A stretch of 51,148 nt of DNA. Origin: Deltaproteobacteria bacterium (GTDB taxonomy: Bacteria > Desulfobacterota > Syntrophia > Syntrophales > Smithellaceae). The notes under the pieces were generated by a model that was not told the DNA's origin, did not search any database, and worked only from the letters and a program-made list of their open reading frames with translations. A program made the translations under genes and the position numbers. The DNA lies in contig JANYAY010000024.1 of NCBI GenBank assembly GCA_025361065.1, positions 1-51,148 of the forward strand, in the 5' to 3' direction. Positions 8,515-16,718 of this stretch are shown here, piece after piece. Numbering within the stretch: the first letter of the stretch is position 1; each line of letters begins with the position of its first letter.

Positions 8515-8619
8515 CCCGCCAATAATTGCTAATTCCCCCCAGGAAGACGCCAGCGAAGTTTCCTGTCACAGAGTATGGGGCAAATAAGTGCAGTATCCAT
8601 ACGCTCGACGCTGTTTCCA

Positions 8620-11208
8620 TCAAGGCATCAGCACAAGTTTGCGGACAGCGGCCGCGTCCACCTGCTCGCGGGTCCAGAGCATCGGGCGATATTTGCCGAT
8701 GCTCCACGATTCAATCATATTGCCGTAGCCCGGGCTGCCGGGATTGCCGCTCGGACCGGTGGAGTTCATGCTCTCGCATTTGGTCAGGTCGTTCATATCA
8801 ATTATCATGCGCATTGAGGGTATCGACCGTGGGGAGAAATCACCGGAACTGGCCATCCACATCTGGCTGTTTACGCATTCGCTGTTGCCGCCCATGGGCA
8901 CCTTGCTTTTGTTGACGATCGATTCTATCGGACTGATGCCGCTTAAGCCCAGGGGATTGCTTATGAAGTTGGCCGCGTGCAATTTACCCCACCTCCACTT
9001 GCTGCGGTCCTTGCCCAAAGCAGCCACAGCGGCGGCATAGCCTTCGGCAAAAGAGCGGGCGAGCATATCGTCCCTCGTCTCGACCTTTGCTGAAGTAGCC
9101 GGATCATCCCACCATTTATCGTCCGGCGTCTTCAGGAGGAGATTGATCGCCCACATCTCTCTGTCTCCACCTTCTGATTTGATCACTGATCCCAGCTTGT
9201 TCTGGAAAACATTCTTCGTCAGCTTCATCCAGAACTCTCCGTAAAGTGCGGCATAAGGGCTATCCTCGGTACACATTCCGTCCCATTTGACCATCCAGTC
9301 GCGGGCGTCGGTAAGGTCTTTGTCGCTGAATTTCAGCCCCGCCAGGTATGGCAATACTTCCAGGGCGCTGAGATATTTGTTGTCGTTCTGTATGGTGCGG
9401 TACGTGGCCACAGTATTGGGAACAAGCTGATTGATCATTTCATAGATGCGCGAGGCGCGGTAGCCATAATTCCACTTGTTATACCGGCTGCCGAAGTTGG
9501 GGTTGGTGTCGGCACCGGTCCGTGACTGAAGAAATTCGTAATACTGAGGCGGAGCTGCTTCCTGGTTGGACGCTACAATGAAATTGCGCACCGGGTTATA
9601 GATGCGGGGGAGGAGATCAAAGGGCACATAGCCCTTCCAGACGTATTCGTCGGTCCAGCCGGGGGCCGGTGTCTGTCCAGTGTAGCCTTTGGGGCGTATG
9701 GGTATCTTGCCCGGCATCTGGTAGCCGATGTTGCCCTGCCTATCGGCGTAAAGGAAGCTCTGTGACGGAACGTCCCAGTACTTGAGGGCGTTGCGGAATT
9801 CCTCCCAGTTGCGGGCCTTGTCCAGAGCGATGACGGAAATAGTCAGATTGGAAGGCTCGAGCGCCGTCCAGCGAAGGGCCAACGGGTCAGTGTTATTGAA
9901 ATCCTGTCTTTTGCCAGTTTTGGGATCGAAGCGATTCTCATTGATCACAGGGCCGAGGTGAGTCTCTCTGACTTTTATTACCACCGGGGGCTTGCCGTTA
10001 CCGAAGTTGATCGTTTCCTCGCGCACAGTCATGTCACGCCAGACGCCGTTCCATTTGTACTGGAGAGGGTTAGCCGGATTGATCTTTAACATATACTGGT
10101 CATTGACATCGGGATAGACGTTTGTAGTGCCCCAGGTGATATCATTGTTGTGACCAACTATGATGCCCGGGCTGGCAGCGAACGTGAACCCTGCTACGTC
10201 GAACGGGGCCTCCTGGGCGGGCAGGTTACAGTGAAGGGCTATCTCGTACCAGATAGACGGCATTTGTATGCCCAGGTGGGGGTCATTGGCCAGTATGGCC
10301 TTTCCGCTCTGCGTCATTGCGCCGGTGGCTACCCACCCGTTGCTGCCCGCCCCTTCAGTCTCTCCCAGTATAGGGCTGAGATTCGGGGCTGCTTCAGTTA
10401 ATGCGGCCTTGGGAATGAAACAGGCGCTCCCTTTTGCCGATTTCTGCGCTCTTAAGGAAACGGATTGCATAAAGGCCTGAACGTCCTCAGGAAGCATGAT
10501 GGTGGGTTTGAGGCCGTTGGGCCAGGAGGGCAGGAGGAATTTTTCGGTCATTTCCGGTCCGATGAGAGAGTTAAGTTTGGTGCGGGATATCTCGGTGTCG
10601 CGGCTGAGGCCGAGATCGAGAGCCATCAGTTTGGCAAAGGCCAGAGTATCGAGCGGACTCCAGGGTTCGATTTTGAACTTAATGCCGGTCAGGCCAAGGA
10701 TAGTGTAGTTGACGGAAAGCTGCTGAGGGCTTTTCCCGGAGATGTAAGCATTTACTCCCTCAACAAACGCATCCAGCGGGGCGCGTTGATCAGGAGTATA
10801 CATGTTGTATTCCTGACGGCAGACCTTATATAGACCCAGTGAGCGCAGGTAGATGTCAGTGTTCAGGAGGCTCTCCTTCCGGCCGGTGAGCTCTTCGATT
10901 CTGCCTTGGCAGGTATGGCGAAAGAATTCCATCTGCCACCAGCGATCCTGGGCCTGGGTGTAACCCTGGGCAAAGAAGAGGTCGTGCATGTTTCGTGCGT
11001 AAATATGGGGCACGCCCCAGGAGTCGCGTATCACCTCCACTTTGTTTTGTAAGCCCTTGACCTGCAGTTCACCATCCACGCGGGACAGCGGGTACTGGAT
11101 AATGGCGAGGTAGTAAAGATAGCCGCCCCCAGCCAGCAGCACAATAACGGCAGCAATTGTTATGAGGGTGATTCTAATAGCCTTAACAGAACTCTTCTTC
11201 TTCGTCAT
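8620..11208 (-). CDS. Penicillin acylase family protein (N-terminal nucleophile amidohydrolase)
   Basis: An 862-residue precursor. A single N-terminal membrane segment (IRITLITIAAVIVLLAGGGYLYYLAI, residues 11-36) anchors or exports it; the alpha-chain region follows with VIRDSWGVPHIYARN. The autocatalytic cleavage site is GAGSNGWVATG, so Ser289 would become the N-terminal nucleophile of the beta chain. LANDPHLG and GHNNDITWGTTN carry further family motifs. The family hydrolyses amide bonds of N-acyl compounds such as penicillins, acyl-homoserine lactones or N-acyl amino acids. It lies 71 bp after a D-aminoacylase-type gene on the same strand, which suggests a joint role in the breakdown of N-acylated amino acids in the periplasm; the true substrate is unknown. 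Size is normal for the family. Confidence 0.9.
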   Translation of the reverse strand: MTKKKSSVKAIRITLITIAAVIVLLAGGGYLYYLAIIQYPLSRVDGELQVKGLQNKVEVIRDSWGVPHIYARNMHDLFFAQGYTQAQDRWWQMEFFRHTCQGRIEELTGRKESLLNTDIYLRSLGLYKVCRQEYNMYTPDQRAPLDAFVEGVNAYISGKSPQQLSVNYTILGLTGIKFKIEPWSPLDTLAFAKLMALDLGLSRDTEISRTKLNSLIGPEMTEKFLLPSWPNGLKPTIMLPEDVQAFMQSVSLRAQKSAKGSACFIPKAALTEAAPNLSPILGETEGAGSNGWVATGAMTQSGKAILANDPHLGIQMPSIWYEIALHCNLPAQEAPFDVAGFTFAASPGIIVGHNNDITWGTTNVYPDVNDQYMLKINPANPLQYKWNGVWRDMTVREETINFGNGKPPVVIKVRETHLGPVINENRFDPKTGKRQDFNNTDPLALRWTALEPSNLTISVIALDKARNWEEFRNALKYWDVPSQSFLYADRQGNIGYQMPGKIPIRPKGYTGQTPAPGWTDEYVWKGYVPFDLLPRIYNPVRNFIVASNQEAAPPQYYEFLQSRTGADTNPNFGSRYNKWNYGYRASRIYEMINQLVPNTVATYRTIQNDNKYLSALEVLPYLAGLKFSDKDLTDARDWMVKWDGMCTEDSPYAALYGEFWMKLTKNVFQNKLGSVIKSEGGDREMWAINLLLKTPDDKWWDDPATSAKVETRDDMLARSFAEGYAAAVAALGKDRSKWRWGKLHAANFISNPLGLSGISPIESIVNKSKVPMGGNSECVNSQMWMASSGDFSPRSIPSMRMIIDMNDLTKCESMNSTGPSGNPGSPGYGNMIESWSIGKYRPMLWTREQVDAAAVRKLVLMP

Positions 11209-11279
11209 AGCAGCCTCCCTTAAGTTCTTTTATACCCATGGTTTTCCAGACATTACTTTGCCTTGATTTGTGCATTAAC

Positions 11280-13025
11280 TCACCTGGCCTTTTTGATTAC
11301 CCTTCCGGGAAGCACTTCCTTGTTGAACCTGCCGTCCGATACGACCTCCTCGCCGTTTATAATAACTCTTTCGATTCCCGCAGGATGAACATCTGGTTTG
11401 TGGAAAGTGGCTGTGGTGTCGATGTTCTCCATGTCAAAAATGACAATATCAGCGAATGCTCCTTTCCGCAGGACTCCCCGATCCTTTATTCCCATGATCG
11501 ATGCCGGCATACTCGTAGATTTGAAGACTGCTTCCTCGAGGCTCAACATTTTCCGTTCCCTAACGAAGAGCTTGATAAAACGCGGAAAGCAATCGTAGAA
11601 AACGTGGGATGGTCTCCCGTAGGGAGTGAGTATGGTATCGGTGGCGGGTACGAATAGTGGATGGGTGAAGGCTGCCCAGAGCGACCGTTCTACGAAGGGA
11701 TCATCCGGCTGTGTGGGAGTATGGAAAACCATCACTTGACCGTTTTCATCGATGAGAAGGTCCGCCAGCGCGTCCATGGAAGTGCGCTTGGTAAGCCTGC
11801 CGATTTCGGGGAAGGTCTTCCCCACTGTCCATTTGTTCTTTTCGCTGGTTACTGCCATCACCCGCAGTCCCGCCCAGCCGGTCATTTTTATATAGTTGAA
11901 GGACCAGGTAGCCCCATCCCGGTGCGGCCAGTCAGGCTCGGCATGCGTGAGATCGCGCTTGACCCGTTTTCTGAAGGCAGGATCCCGGAGTCTCTGGAGA
12001 GCCGCGGCCCGGCCGCCTTCGTGAACATAGGGTGGAAGAAAGGCCAGGAGCTCCGTAAAGCCCTGTGCCGTGGGAAGCTGGTCAAAGTGAATATTGACCC
12101 CGCCACGGGCGGCCTTTTCCAATATTTTCAGTTTTGCTTCCAGCCCCCTTTCTATGGGTATGGGGATCTTCAGACGGTTGTAGGCGAAGGAACCCAGCCT
12201 GATGATGCCCTTCATTATCCCGGCCATACCTCTGGTATAGGGTTGCCAGTAGAGGTGGGATACCTGTATGGGTACATCATTTTTTCTCCCTACCTGGATC
12301 ACTTCATCCAGTGCCAGGTCGAGGGTGTGTGAATAGCTCCTGAGGTGGGAGGTGAAGATGCCTCCTCTTCTTTTTAAAACCCTGCCGAGCCTGACCAGTT
12401 CGTCCGTATCGCTCTGCGATCCGGGATAATACTGCAGCCCGGTCGACAGGCCCAGGCAGCCCATCTCGAGGCAAACATCGAGATAGTGCTCCATCCTGTT
12501 CTGCTCGTCTTCTTTGAGCAGGCGGTTGACACTTCCGGCGGCAGCGATCCTGAGGGACCCATGTCCTGCAAGGAGTCCCATATTGAGGAGCAGTCCCTGT
12601 CGCTCGGCCCTTGTCATGAACTGATCGGGATTCTGCCAGTGTATTTCCCCGTCCATGTTTTTAAGGCTGAGCTTTTCCAGATAGGCCAGGGTCACCTGCC
12701 GATGCTCCTCCGGGATAAAACAGGTGGAAAATCCACAGTTGCCGCCGACGAAGGTAGTGATCCCCTGCATAACCAGCGGTTTTAAGATTTCGTTGTGGTT
12801 TTTCGCCTGAATCATGAAATCGGCATGGGAATGAATATCGATGAATCCGGGCGCAACGATCTTCCCGGAAGCGTTTATCTCTTTTACCGCATTTTTCCCG
12901 ATTTGCGGTGCAATCTCGGCAATCTTTCCTCCTTTGATCGCAATATCCGCCTCATACCTTTTACCGCCGGTTCCGTCCACTAGAGTGCCATTATGTATGA
13001 TGGTATCGAACATCGCGCCGTTCAT
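11280..13025 (-). CDS. D-aminoacylase / N-acyl-D-amino-acid deacylase-type amidohydrolase
   Basis: A 581-residue metal-dependent amidohydrolase. It starts FDTIIHNGTLVDGTGG, typical of the family, followed by the metal-binding APGFIDIHSHAD at about residues 60-71. The later Cys of GGNCGFS is a metal-ligand position in D-aminoacylases. HLRSYSHT and VSHLYW supply further histidines, and the C-terminal PASIMGIKDRGVLRKGAFAD closes the beta-sandwich part. The enzyme would hydrolyse N-acyl-D-amino acids, or a related cyclic or acylated amide, to free amino acid. The start has a good ribosome-binding site (ATGGAGGATGAACC before ATG). It is followed by the penicillin-acylase-family gene, probably in one operon. 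No signal peptide, so it acts in the cytoplasm. Confidence 0.88.
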   Translation of the reverse strand: MNGAMFDTIIHNGTLVDGTGGKRYEADIAIKGGKIAEIAPQIGKNAVKEINASGKIVAPGFIDIHSHADFMIQAKNHNEILKPLVMQGITTFVGGNCGFSTCFIPEEHRQVTLAYLEKLSLKNMDGEIHWQNPDQFMTRAERQGLLLNMGLLAGHGSLRIAAAGSVNRLLKEDEQNRMEHYLDVCLEMGCLGLSTGLQYYPGSQSDTDELVRLGRVLKRRGGIFTSHLRSYSHTLDLALDEVIQVGRKNDVPIQVSHLYWQPYTRGMAGIMKGIIRLGSFAYNRLKIPIPIERGLEAKLKILEKAARGGVNIHFDQLPTAQGFTELLAFLPPYVHEGGRAAALQRLRDPAFRKRVKRDLTHAEPDWPHRDGATWSFNYIKMTGWAGLRVMAVTSEKNKWTVGKTFPEIGRLTKRTSMDALADLLIDENGQVMVFHTPTQPDDPFVERSLWAAFTHPLFVPATDTILTPYGRPSHVFYDCFPRFIKLFVRERKMLSLEEAVFKSTSMPASIMGIKDRGVLRKGAFADIVIFDMENIDTTATFHKPDVHPAGIERVIINGEEVVSDGRFNKEVLPGRVIKKAR

Positions 13026-13210
13026 GGTTCATCCTCCATGATCCCGAATGTTTTTCACCCGATTGTTCCGGACATTCTCCGCTCTCAAATATTATTCTCA
13101 TCCCTCAATTAATGCAAATCGTTTCCGGAGAACGAGCCTGTCCGGAACTCATCGTAGGGGAAACCACTCCTAATAATGATTCTTATGTTAGTGGTTTATG
13201 TTGTTCCGTA

Positions 13211-13693
13211 CTAATTTTTCCAATTGATACGCCCCTCTTTAGAGAAAGGAAATTCGCGGCTGCCGAATGCGGCCCTGACATCGGCCTTTCCCTCTATCTT
13301 ATAAGGCAGGTCGCCCTGTGTTAAAATAGCCTTCAGGCTTCCACTCATATCTTTAAATTTGGCAGCGACAGATACCTGTATCTGCGTTGTTGATGATGAG
13401 GGGATCAAGAGTTCCTTTTCCAGCCGGCCGTTACCAATTTCTTCATTGTTAAGGTAAACGATGTATTCAAAAGATTGGAGATTAAGATCAAATCTATTCG
13501 GATTTTTTATCTCGAGATCGAGAAGAAGATTCATCTGTGTAAAAGAGAGGGGCCTGAGAGTGACCCCGCGAATGGCGAAGGATGGCTTTTCCATTATCCA
13601 GCCGAGGCAGGACATAAGGAAAATGGAAAAGGTGAGCAGGAATAATATTCGACAAGAGGCTCGTTTTTCTTTGCTGTGTAATTGTGCTGTCAT
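13211..13693 (-). CDS. LEA type 2 / WHy-domain lipoprotein
   Basis: 160 residues from the ATG at 13693, chosen because AAAGG lies 7 bp upstream; a longer reading to 13717 would use a TTG. The N-terminus has a basic stretch and a hydrophobic segment (ILFLLTFSIFLMSC) ending in a probable lipoprotein Cys. The rest is a WHy/LEA_2 domain: ...RGVTLRPLSFTQMNLLLDLE, IKNPNRFDLNLQSFEYIVYL and NNEEIGNGRLEKELLIPSSS. LEA_2 proteins are small beta-sandwich, desiccation- or stress-linked proteins; in Gram-negative bacteria they are mostly uncharacterised lipoproteins. Repeat copy A2 ends 41 bp upstream of the start. Confidence 0.78.
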   Translation of the reverse strand: MTAQLHSKEKRASCRILFLLTFSIFLMSCLGWIMEKPSFAIRGVTLRPLSFTQMNLLLDLEIKNPNRFDLNLQSFEYIVYLNNEEIGNGRLEKELLIPSSSTTQIQVSVAAKFKDMSGSLKAILTQGDLPYKIEGKADVRAAFGSREFPFSKEGRINWKN

Positions 13694-13734
13694 GGCTCTG
13701 CCTTTCTCATTTGGCAATAGGATATGGGTTATTT

Positions 13735-13834
13735 AAATCCCGCTCACGCGGGACGAGCGTTAATTCTCGTGAGCTAGCTGCGATATAATGACGTTCATTT
13801 CATGCCTCGACAGCGAGCTAGCTAGGTGGTTGAT
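13735..13834 (-). repeat. Dispersed repeat family A, copy 2
   Basis: About 100 bp, nearly identical to copy 1 in its middle (GAGCGTTAATTCTCGTGAGC, then GCGATATAATGACGTTCATT). The CCCGC end forms a clear CCCGC-tcac-GCGGG hairpin and lies 41 bp before the LEA-type gene start. The other end stops 5 bp from the stop codon of the TPR gene. Confidence 0.85.
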
Positions 13835-13838
13835 TTAT

Positions 13839-14582
13839 TTACCAGGCAATCCCCTGATGCTTCAAATGATCCTGTGCTTCTTTGAGACCTAGTCTGGCTG
13901 CTATTTTCCAATCAACAATGGCCTGATTGTGGTTACCAGATGCACTAAAGGCAAGTCCTCTATTATAATAGGCAAATGCAAATTCCGGGTTTAGTTTAAT
14001 GGCTTTGTCGTAATCAACAATGGCCTGATTGTGGTTGCCAAGCTTAACATAGGAACTTCCCCGGTTTTCATAGAAATACATATTTTTCGGGCTTAGTTCA
14101 ATGGCTTTGTTGTAATCGGCAATTGCTTGTTTATGGTTGCCAAGTTTATCATAGGTATTTCCGCGGCTAACAAAGTTCTCTGCATCATTCGGGTCGAGCT
14201 CAACGGCCTTGTCGTAATCCGCAATTGCCTGATTGTAATTGCCAAGATGGTAATAGGCACGCCCGCGGTTAACATAGGTCTCTGTATCTTTCGGATTCAG
14301 CTCAATGACCTTATTGTAATCGGCAATTGCCTGATTGTAATTGCCAAGATAATAATAGACACGTCCACGGTTAATATAGGCATCTTTAACTTTTGGATCG
14401 AGCTCTATTGCCTTACTGTATGCATCTAGCGCTTTGTCCAGGCGATTATCAATACCAGCCTGATGGCCCATTGTAAACCATTCGCCGGCAGTGAAACCAT
14501 CTATGGTTTTATAATGCGCACAACCAAATATTGTTGGTAATGACAATAAAATGAATAGCAACGCACTGCGGCAAATTTTCAT
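13839..14582 (-). CDS. TPR-repeat lipoprotein
   Basis: 247 residues from the ATG at 14582, which lies 8 bp after GGAAGGG; an ATG two codons upstream is also in frame but sits too near the site. The signal peptide ends in the lipobox IFGC. The mature part is almost only tetratricopeptide repeats: six to seven 34-residue units with the pattern AYINRGRVYYYLGNYNQAIA DY.KAIELDP. The DNA itself is a tandem array of about 102-bp units, so unit number could vary by recombination. TPR lipoproteins act as scaffolds for envelope complexes; no partner is evident here. The 128-bp repeat B2 lies upstream. Confidence 0.88.
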   Translation of the reverse strand: MKICRSALLFILLSLPTIFGCAHYKTIDGFTAGEWFTMGHQAGIDNRLDKALDAYSKAIELDPKVKDAYINRGRVYYYLGNYNQAIADYNKVIELNPKDTETYVNRGRAYYHLGNYNQAIADYDKAVELDPNDAENFVSRGNTYDKLGNHKQAIADYNKAIELSPKNMYFYENRGSSYVKLGNHNQAIVDYDKAIKLNPEFAFAYYNRGLAFSASGNHNQAIVDWKIAARLGLKEAQDHLKHQGIAW

Positions 14583-14688
14583 ATGCATATCCCTTCCAGA
14601 TACAAAGATAATTGGGTGTTGTTCCATTTATATCATTAATGTATTAAATGATTCTCTCCATTTTGACATTTGAGTTAAGTAGCCAGAT

Positions 14689-14816
14689 TTCTCCCGACGC
14701 TGCAGGTTAAGTTTTTTCCTCGTTTGCCGCCTGGTTTTCCGGTGATGTATTATTATTTCAATCATTACCGCTTGCAATGTATCATAAAACAACAAAATGA
14801 AGAAACGGGAATTATA
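14689..14816 (-). repeat. Repeat family B, copy 2 (upstream of TPR lipoprotein gene)
   Basis: Aligns with 3833-3963 over its whole length, in the same orientation to the downstream gene. On the minus strand it starts TATAATTC and ends in GAGAAATC about 107 bp before the TPR start codon. Short ORFs that cross it look spurious. Confidence 0.6.
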
Positions 14817-14924
14817 CAGGAAGCAATGCCTGCTGCACCTTGTCCTCAATTACAAGGAATAAATAAAAGCGAGGATTACCGAGGTATAATTAACCATTGT
14901 GGCAATCTGGAGACTGTCTATAAA

Positions 14925-15236
14925 TTATTCTCCTGACAGGTAATGTCTGCCTGACAGGATGGGGTGGCGGCAGAGCATTCGCGGCCCGGCATATTTCATC
15001 ACCGCCCTGATCTTTTCCCTCATGTCAGGCTTATAGCAATGTACGGAGCATTTTGAGCATTTGGGCTTGTCTTCCCGAAGGGGGCATCTTTCCAGGCGCA
15101 GCCTGACATAGTCAAGAAGTCCTCTGCATTCCGGACACAGACCATCTCTTCTGCTATGCTGACCATGACAAAAGATATCAATCATCAGTTCGGCTGTCTT
15201 AACCTCATTCTCCATTTTAGAATGATTGCTGGACAT
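14925..15236 (-). CDS. YgbA_NO family (nitrous oxide-stimulated promoter) protein
   Basis: A 103-residue cysteine-rich protein. It matches the family called 'nitrous oxide-stimulated promoter' (E. coli YgbA): MIDIFCHGQHSRRDGLCPEC, then RLERCPLREDKPKCSKCSVH, then CYKPDMREKIRAVMKYAGPR and the end ILSGRHYL. Eight cysteines spaced as in the family suggest a metal or Fe-S cluster. In enterobacteria expression responds to nitrosative stress through NsrR; no such site is identified here. The start is uncertain: ATG at 15236 or at 15215, neither with a strong ribosome-binding site. Confidence 0.85.
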   Translation of the reverse strand: MSSNHSKMENEVKTAELMIDIFCHGQHSRRDGLCPECRGLLDYVRLRLERCPLREDKPKCSKCSVHCYKPDMREKIRAVMKYAGPRMLCRHPILSGRHYLSGE

Positions 15237-15501
15237 GATATACCAATGAGACTCCCTGCAAAATTTCAGTTTACATTGACCTGTTCCCGAATTCTATCAT
15301 ATGGAAGGTTAGTGTTAAGCTAATTCTTGATTATTTCCGATTAAAATGTTGGGGGACTGGGGAAAACAAGAAAAACAACATTACAGCAGAACTAAATGAC
15401 CGTGAATGTGCATTGCCGATGGATACCGGATCAGAATCGGGATGCTGTAAACCGGTTAGACCTGCCCTCCGACGAACGCTGTGCTCATCCTGCCAAAATA
15501 G

Positions 15502-15533
15502 AAAAGGCGCAACCTGTTGAAGTTACGCCTTTT
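15502..15533 (-). terminator. Intrinsic terminator after tRNA-Leu
   Basis: AAAAGGCG..AAC pairs with GTT.CGCCTTTT around an 8-nt loop; on the minus strand it is followed by TTTTCTATTTT. It lies 10 bp after the 3' end of the tRNA gene. Confidence 0.8.
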
Positions 15534-15543
15534 ACTAACTATA

Positions 15544-15630
15544 TGGTGCCGAAGCCGGGATTTGAACCCGGACAGGCGTACACCCACTAGACCCTGAACC
15601 TAGCGCGTCTACCAATTCCGCCACTTCGGC
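15544..15630 (-). tRNA. tRNA-Leu (anticodon CAG)
   Basis: 87 nt with encoded CCA. Acceptor stem GCCGAAG pairs with CTTCGGC. The anticodon arm is CTAGG-TTCAGGG-TCTAG, giving anticodon CAG for CUG codons. A long variable arm, as expected for a class II tRNA, precedes the T arm CCGGG-TTCAAAT-CCCGG. It is a single gene with its own promoter and terminator. Confidence 0.96.
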
Positions 15631-15643
15631 ATTCGAGCGATGA

Positions 15644-15671
15644 ACTATAACGATCAGTACCTTCTTGTCAA
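15644..15671 (-). promoter_or_regulatory. Sigma-70-type promoter of tRNA-Leu
   Basis: On the minus strand TTGACA (15666-15671), a 16-bp spacer and TATAGT (15644-15649), ending 14 bp before the mature tRNA 5' end. Confidence 0.7.
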
Positions 15672-15746
15672 GATAAAATGATGTTGAATTTAATTACCAA
15701 AATGTTATGGTAGCGCACAAATTGCGTACTTACTTGTGAGAAACTT

Positions 15747-16691
15747 ATGATTGTATTTAAAGGTATTGAAAATATTACGGAAGATTTCCGCGGTTCATTT
15801 GTCACGATCGGTAATTTTGACGGCGTGCATTTGAGTCATCAGTTCATTTGCCGCAAGCTGGCGTCAGAGGCGAGGGCAGTCGGAACAAAATCGCTCGTTA
15901 TTACTTTTAATCCCCATCCGAAACTGATCCTGCATCCCAATATCCGGCCTTTTTATCTGCTTACAACTTTAGATGAAAAATTAAAACTATTGGAAGATTG
16001 CGGAGTTGACGGAACCCTGGTAATTCCATTTTCGGCGGAATATTCGAAAATTACGGCAGAACAATTTGTTTTTGGCTTTTTAGGGCAAAAGCTGGCAGCT
16101 AAAAAAATTATCGTTGGTCATGACTACACATTTGGCCAGGCCAAGCAGGGTAACAGTGACTATTTAATTTCTTCCGGAGCAAAACTGGGCTTTGCGGTGG
16201 AAGTGATTGATGCTGTTAAGGTTGGGACCGATATTATCAGCAGTACGTTGATTCGCAACTTAATTCTGCAAGGTGACGTGAACTCCGTATTCAAATTTAT
16301 GGGAAGGTGGTATAATATTGCCGGAATTGTGGTTTCCGGCAGGGGGCGGGGGACCGGGCTTGGTTTTCCCACAGCGAATCTGGAACCGGAAAAAGAATTG
16401 CTTCCTCCACCCGGCATTTATGCTGCTTTTGCCGAGTTGGAAGGAAAATGCTATATGGCGGCATTAAATATTGGAGCTAAACCGACATTTGCCGATTATA
16501 CATTTACTTTTGAGGCGTACTTGCTTGATTTCGCAGGGGATGTGCGAAGCAAAAGAATAAATATTTTATTCGTGGAGAAGTTGCGGGATATTGTCAAATT
16601 TGACGGTCCCGAAATGTTGAAGCAACAGATAGCAGCGGATGTGGAAAAAGTAAGAGCTATCTTATTGAAAAATATGGACAAGAAAGAATAA
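15747..16691 (+). CDS. ribF: Bifunctional riboflavin kinase / FAD synthetase
   Basis: Makes FMN from riboflavin and FAD from FMN, using ATP, in the cytoplasm. The N-terminal FAD synthetase half has the nucleotidyltransferase motifs VTIGNFDGVHLSHQ (about residues 20-33) and ISSTLIRNLI. The C-terminal riboflavin kinase half has GRGRGTGLGFPTANL and YTFTFEAYLLDFAGD. At 314 residues it has the normal length. It is followed 27 bp downstream by asd on the same strand, likely one transcript. The region before the start has no strong ribosome-binding site (TTGTGAGAAACTT). Confidence 0.96.
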   Translation: MIVFKGIENITEDFRGSFVTIGNFDGVHLSHQFICRKLASEARAVGTKSLVITFNPHPKLILHPNIRPFYLLTTLDEKLKLLEDCGVDGTLVIPFSAEYSKITAEQFVFGFLGQKLAAKKIIVGHDYTFGQAKQGNSDYLISSGAKLGFAVEVIDAVKVGTDIISSTLIRNLILQGDVNSVFKFMGRWYNIAGIVVSGRGRGTGLGFPTANLEPEKELLPPPGIYAAFAELEGKCYMAALNIGAKPTFADYTFTFEAYLLDFAGDVRSKRINILFVEKLRDIVKFDGPEMLKQQIAADVEKVRAILLKNMDKKE

Positions 16692-16718
16692 GGAAATTTA
16701 TTTGGAGGTAATAGTTCA

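Noticed and set aside
8351-8707. Minus-strand ORF of 118 codons overlapping the acylase 3' end and the RNA candidate
   Set aside because: It overlaps the certain acylase gene in another frame, crosses a strong terminator hairpin and shows no family pattern.
14628-14849. Minus-strand 73-codon ORF upstream of the TPR gene
   Set aside because: It coincides with the non-coding repeat B2, has no ribosome-binding site and is not open in copy B1.
15396-15590. Plus-strand ORF of 64 codons ending inside tRNA-Leu
   Set aside because: It runs through the terminator and into the tRNA gene; its last residues are the common mistranslation of an antisense tRNA.
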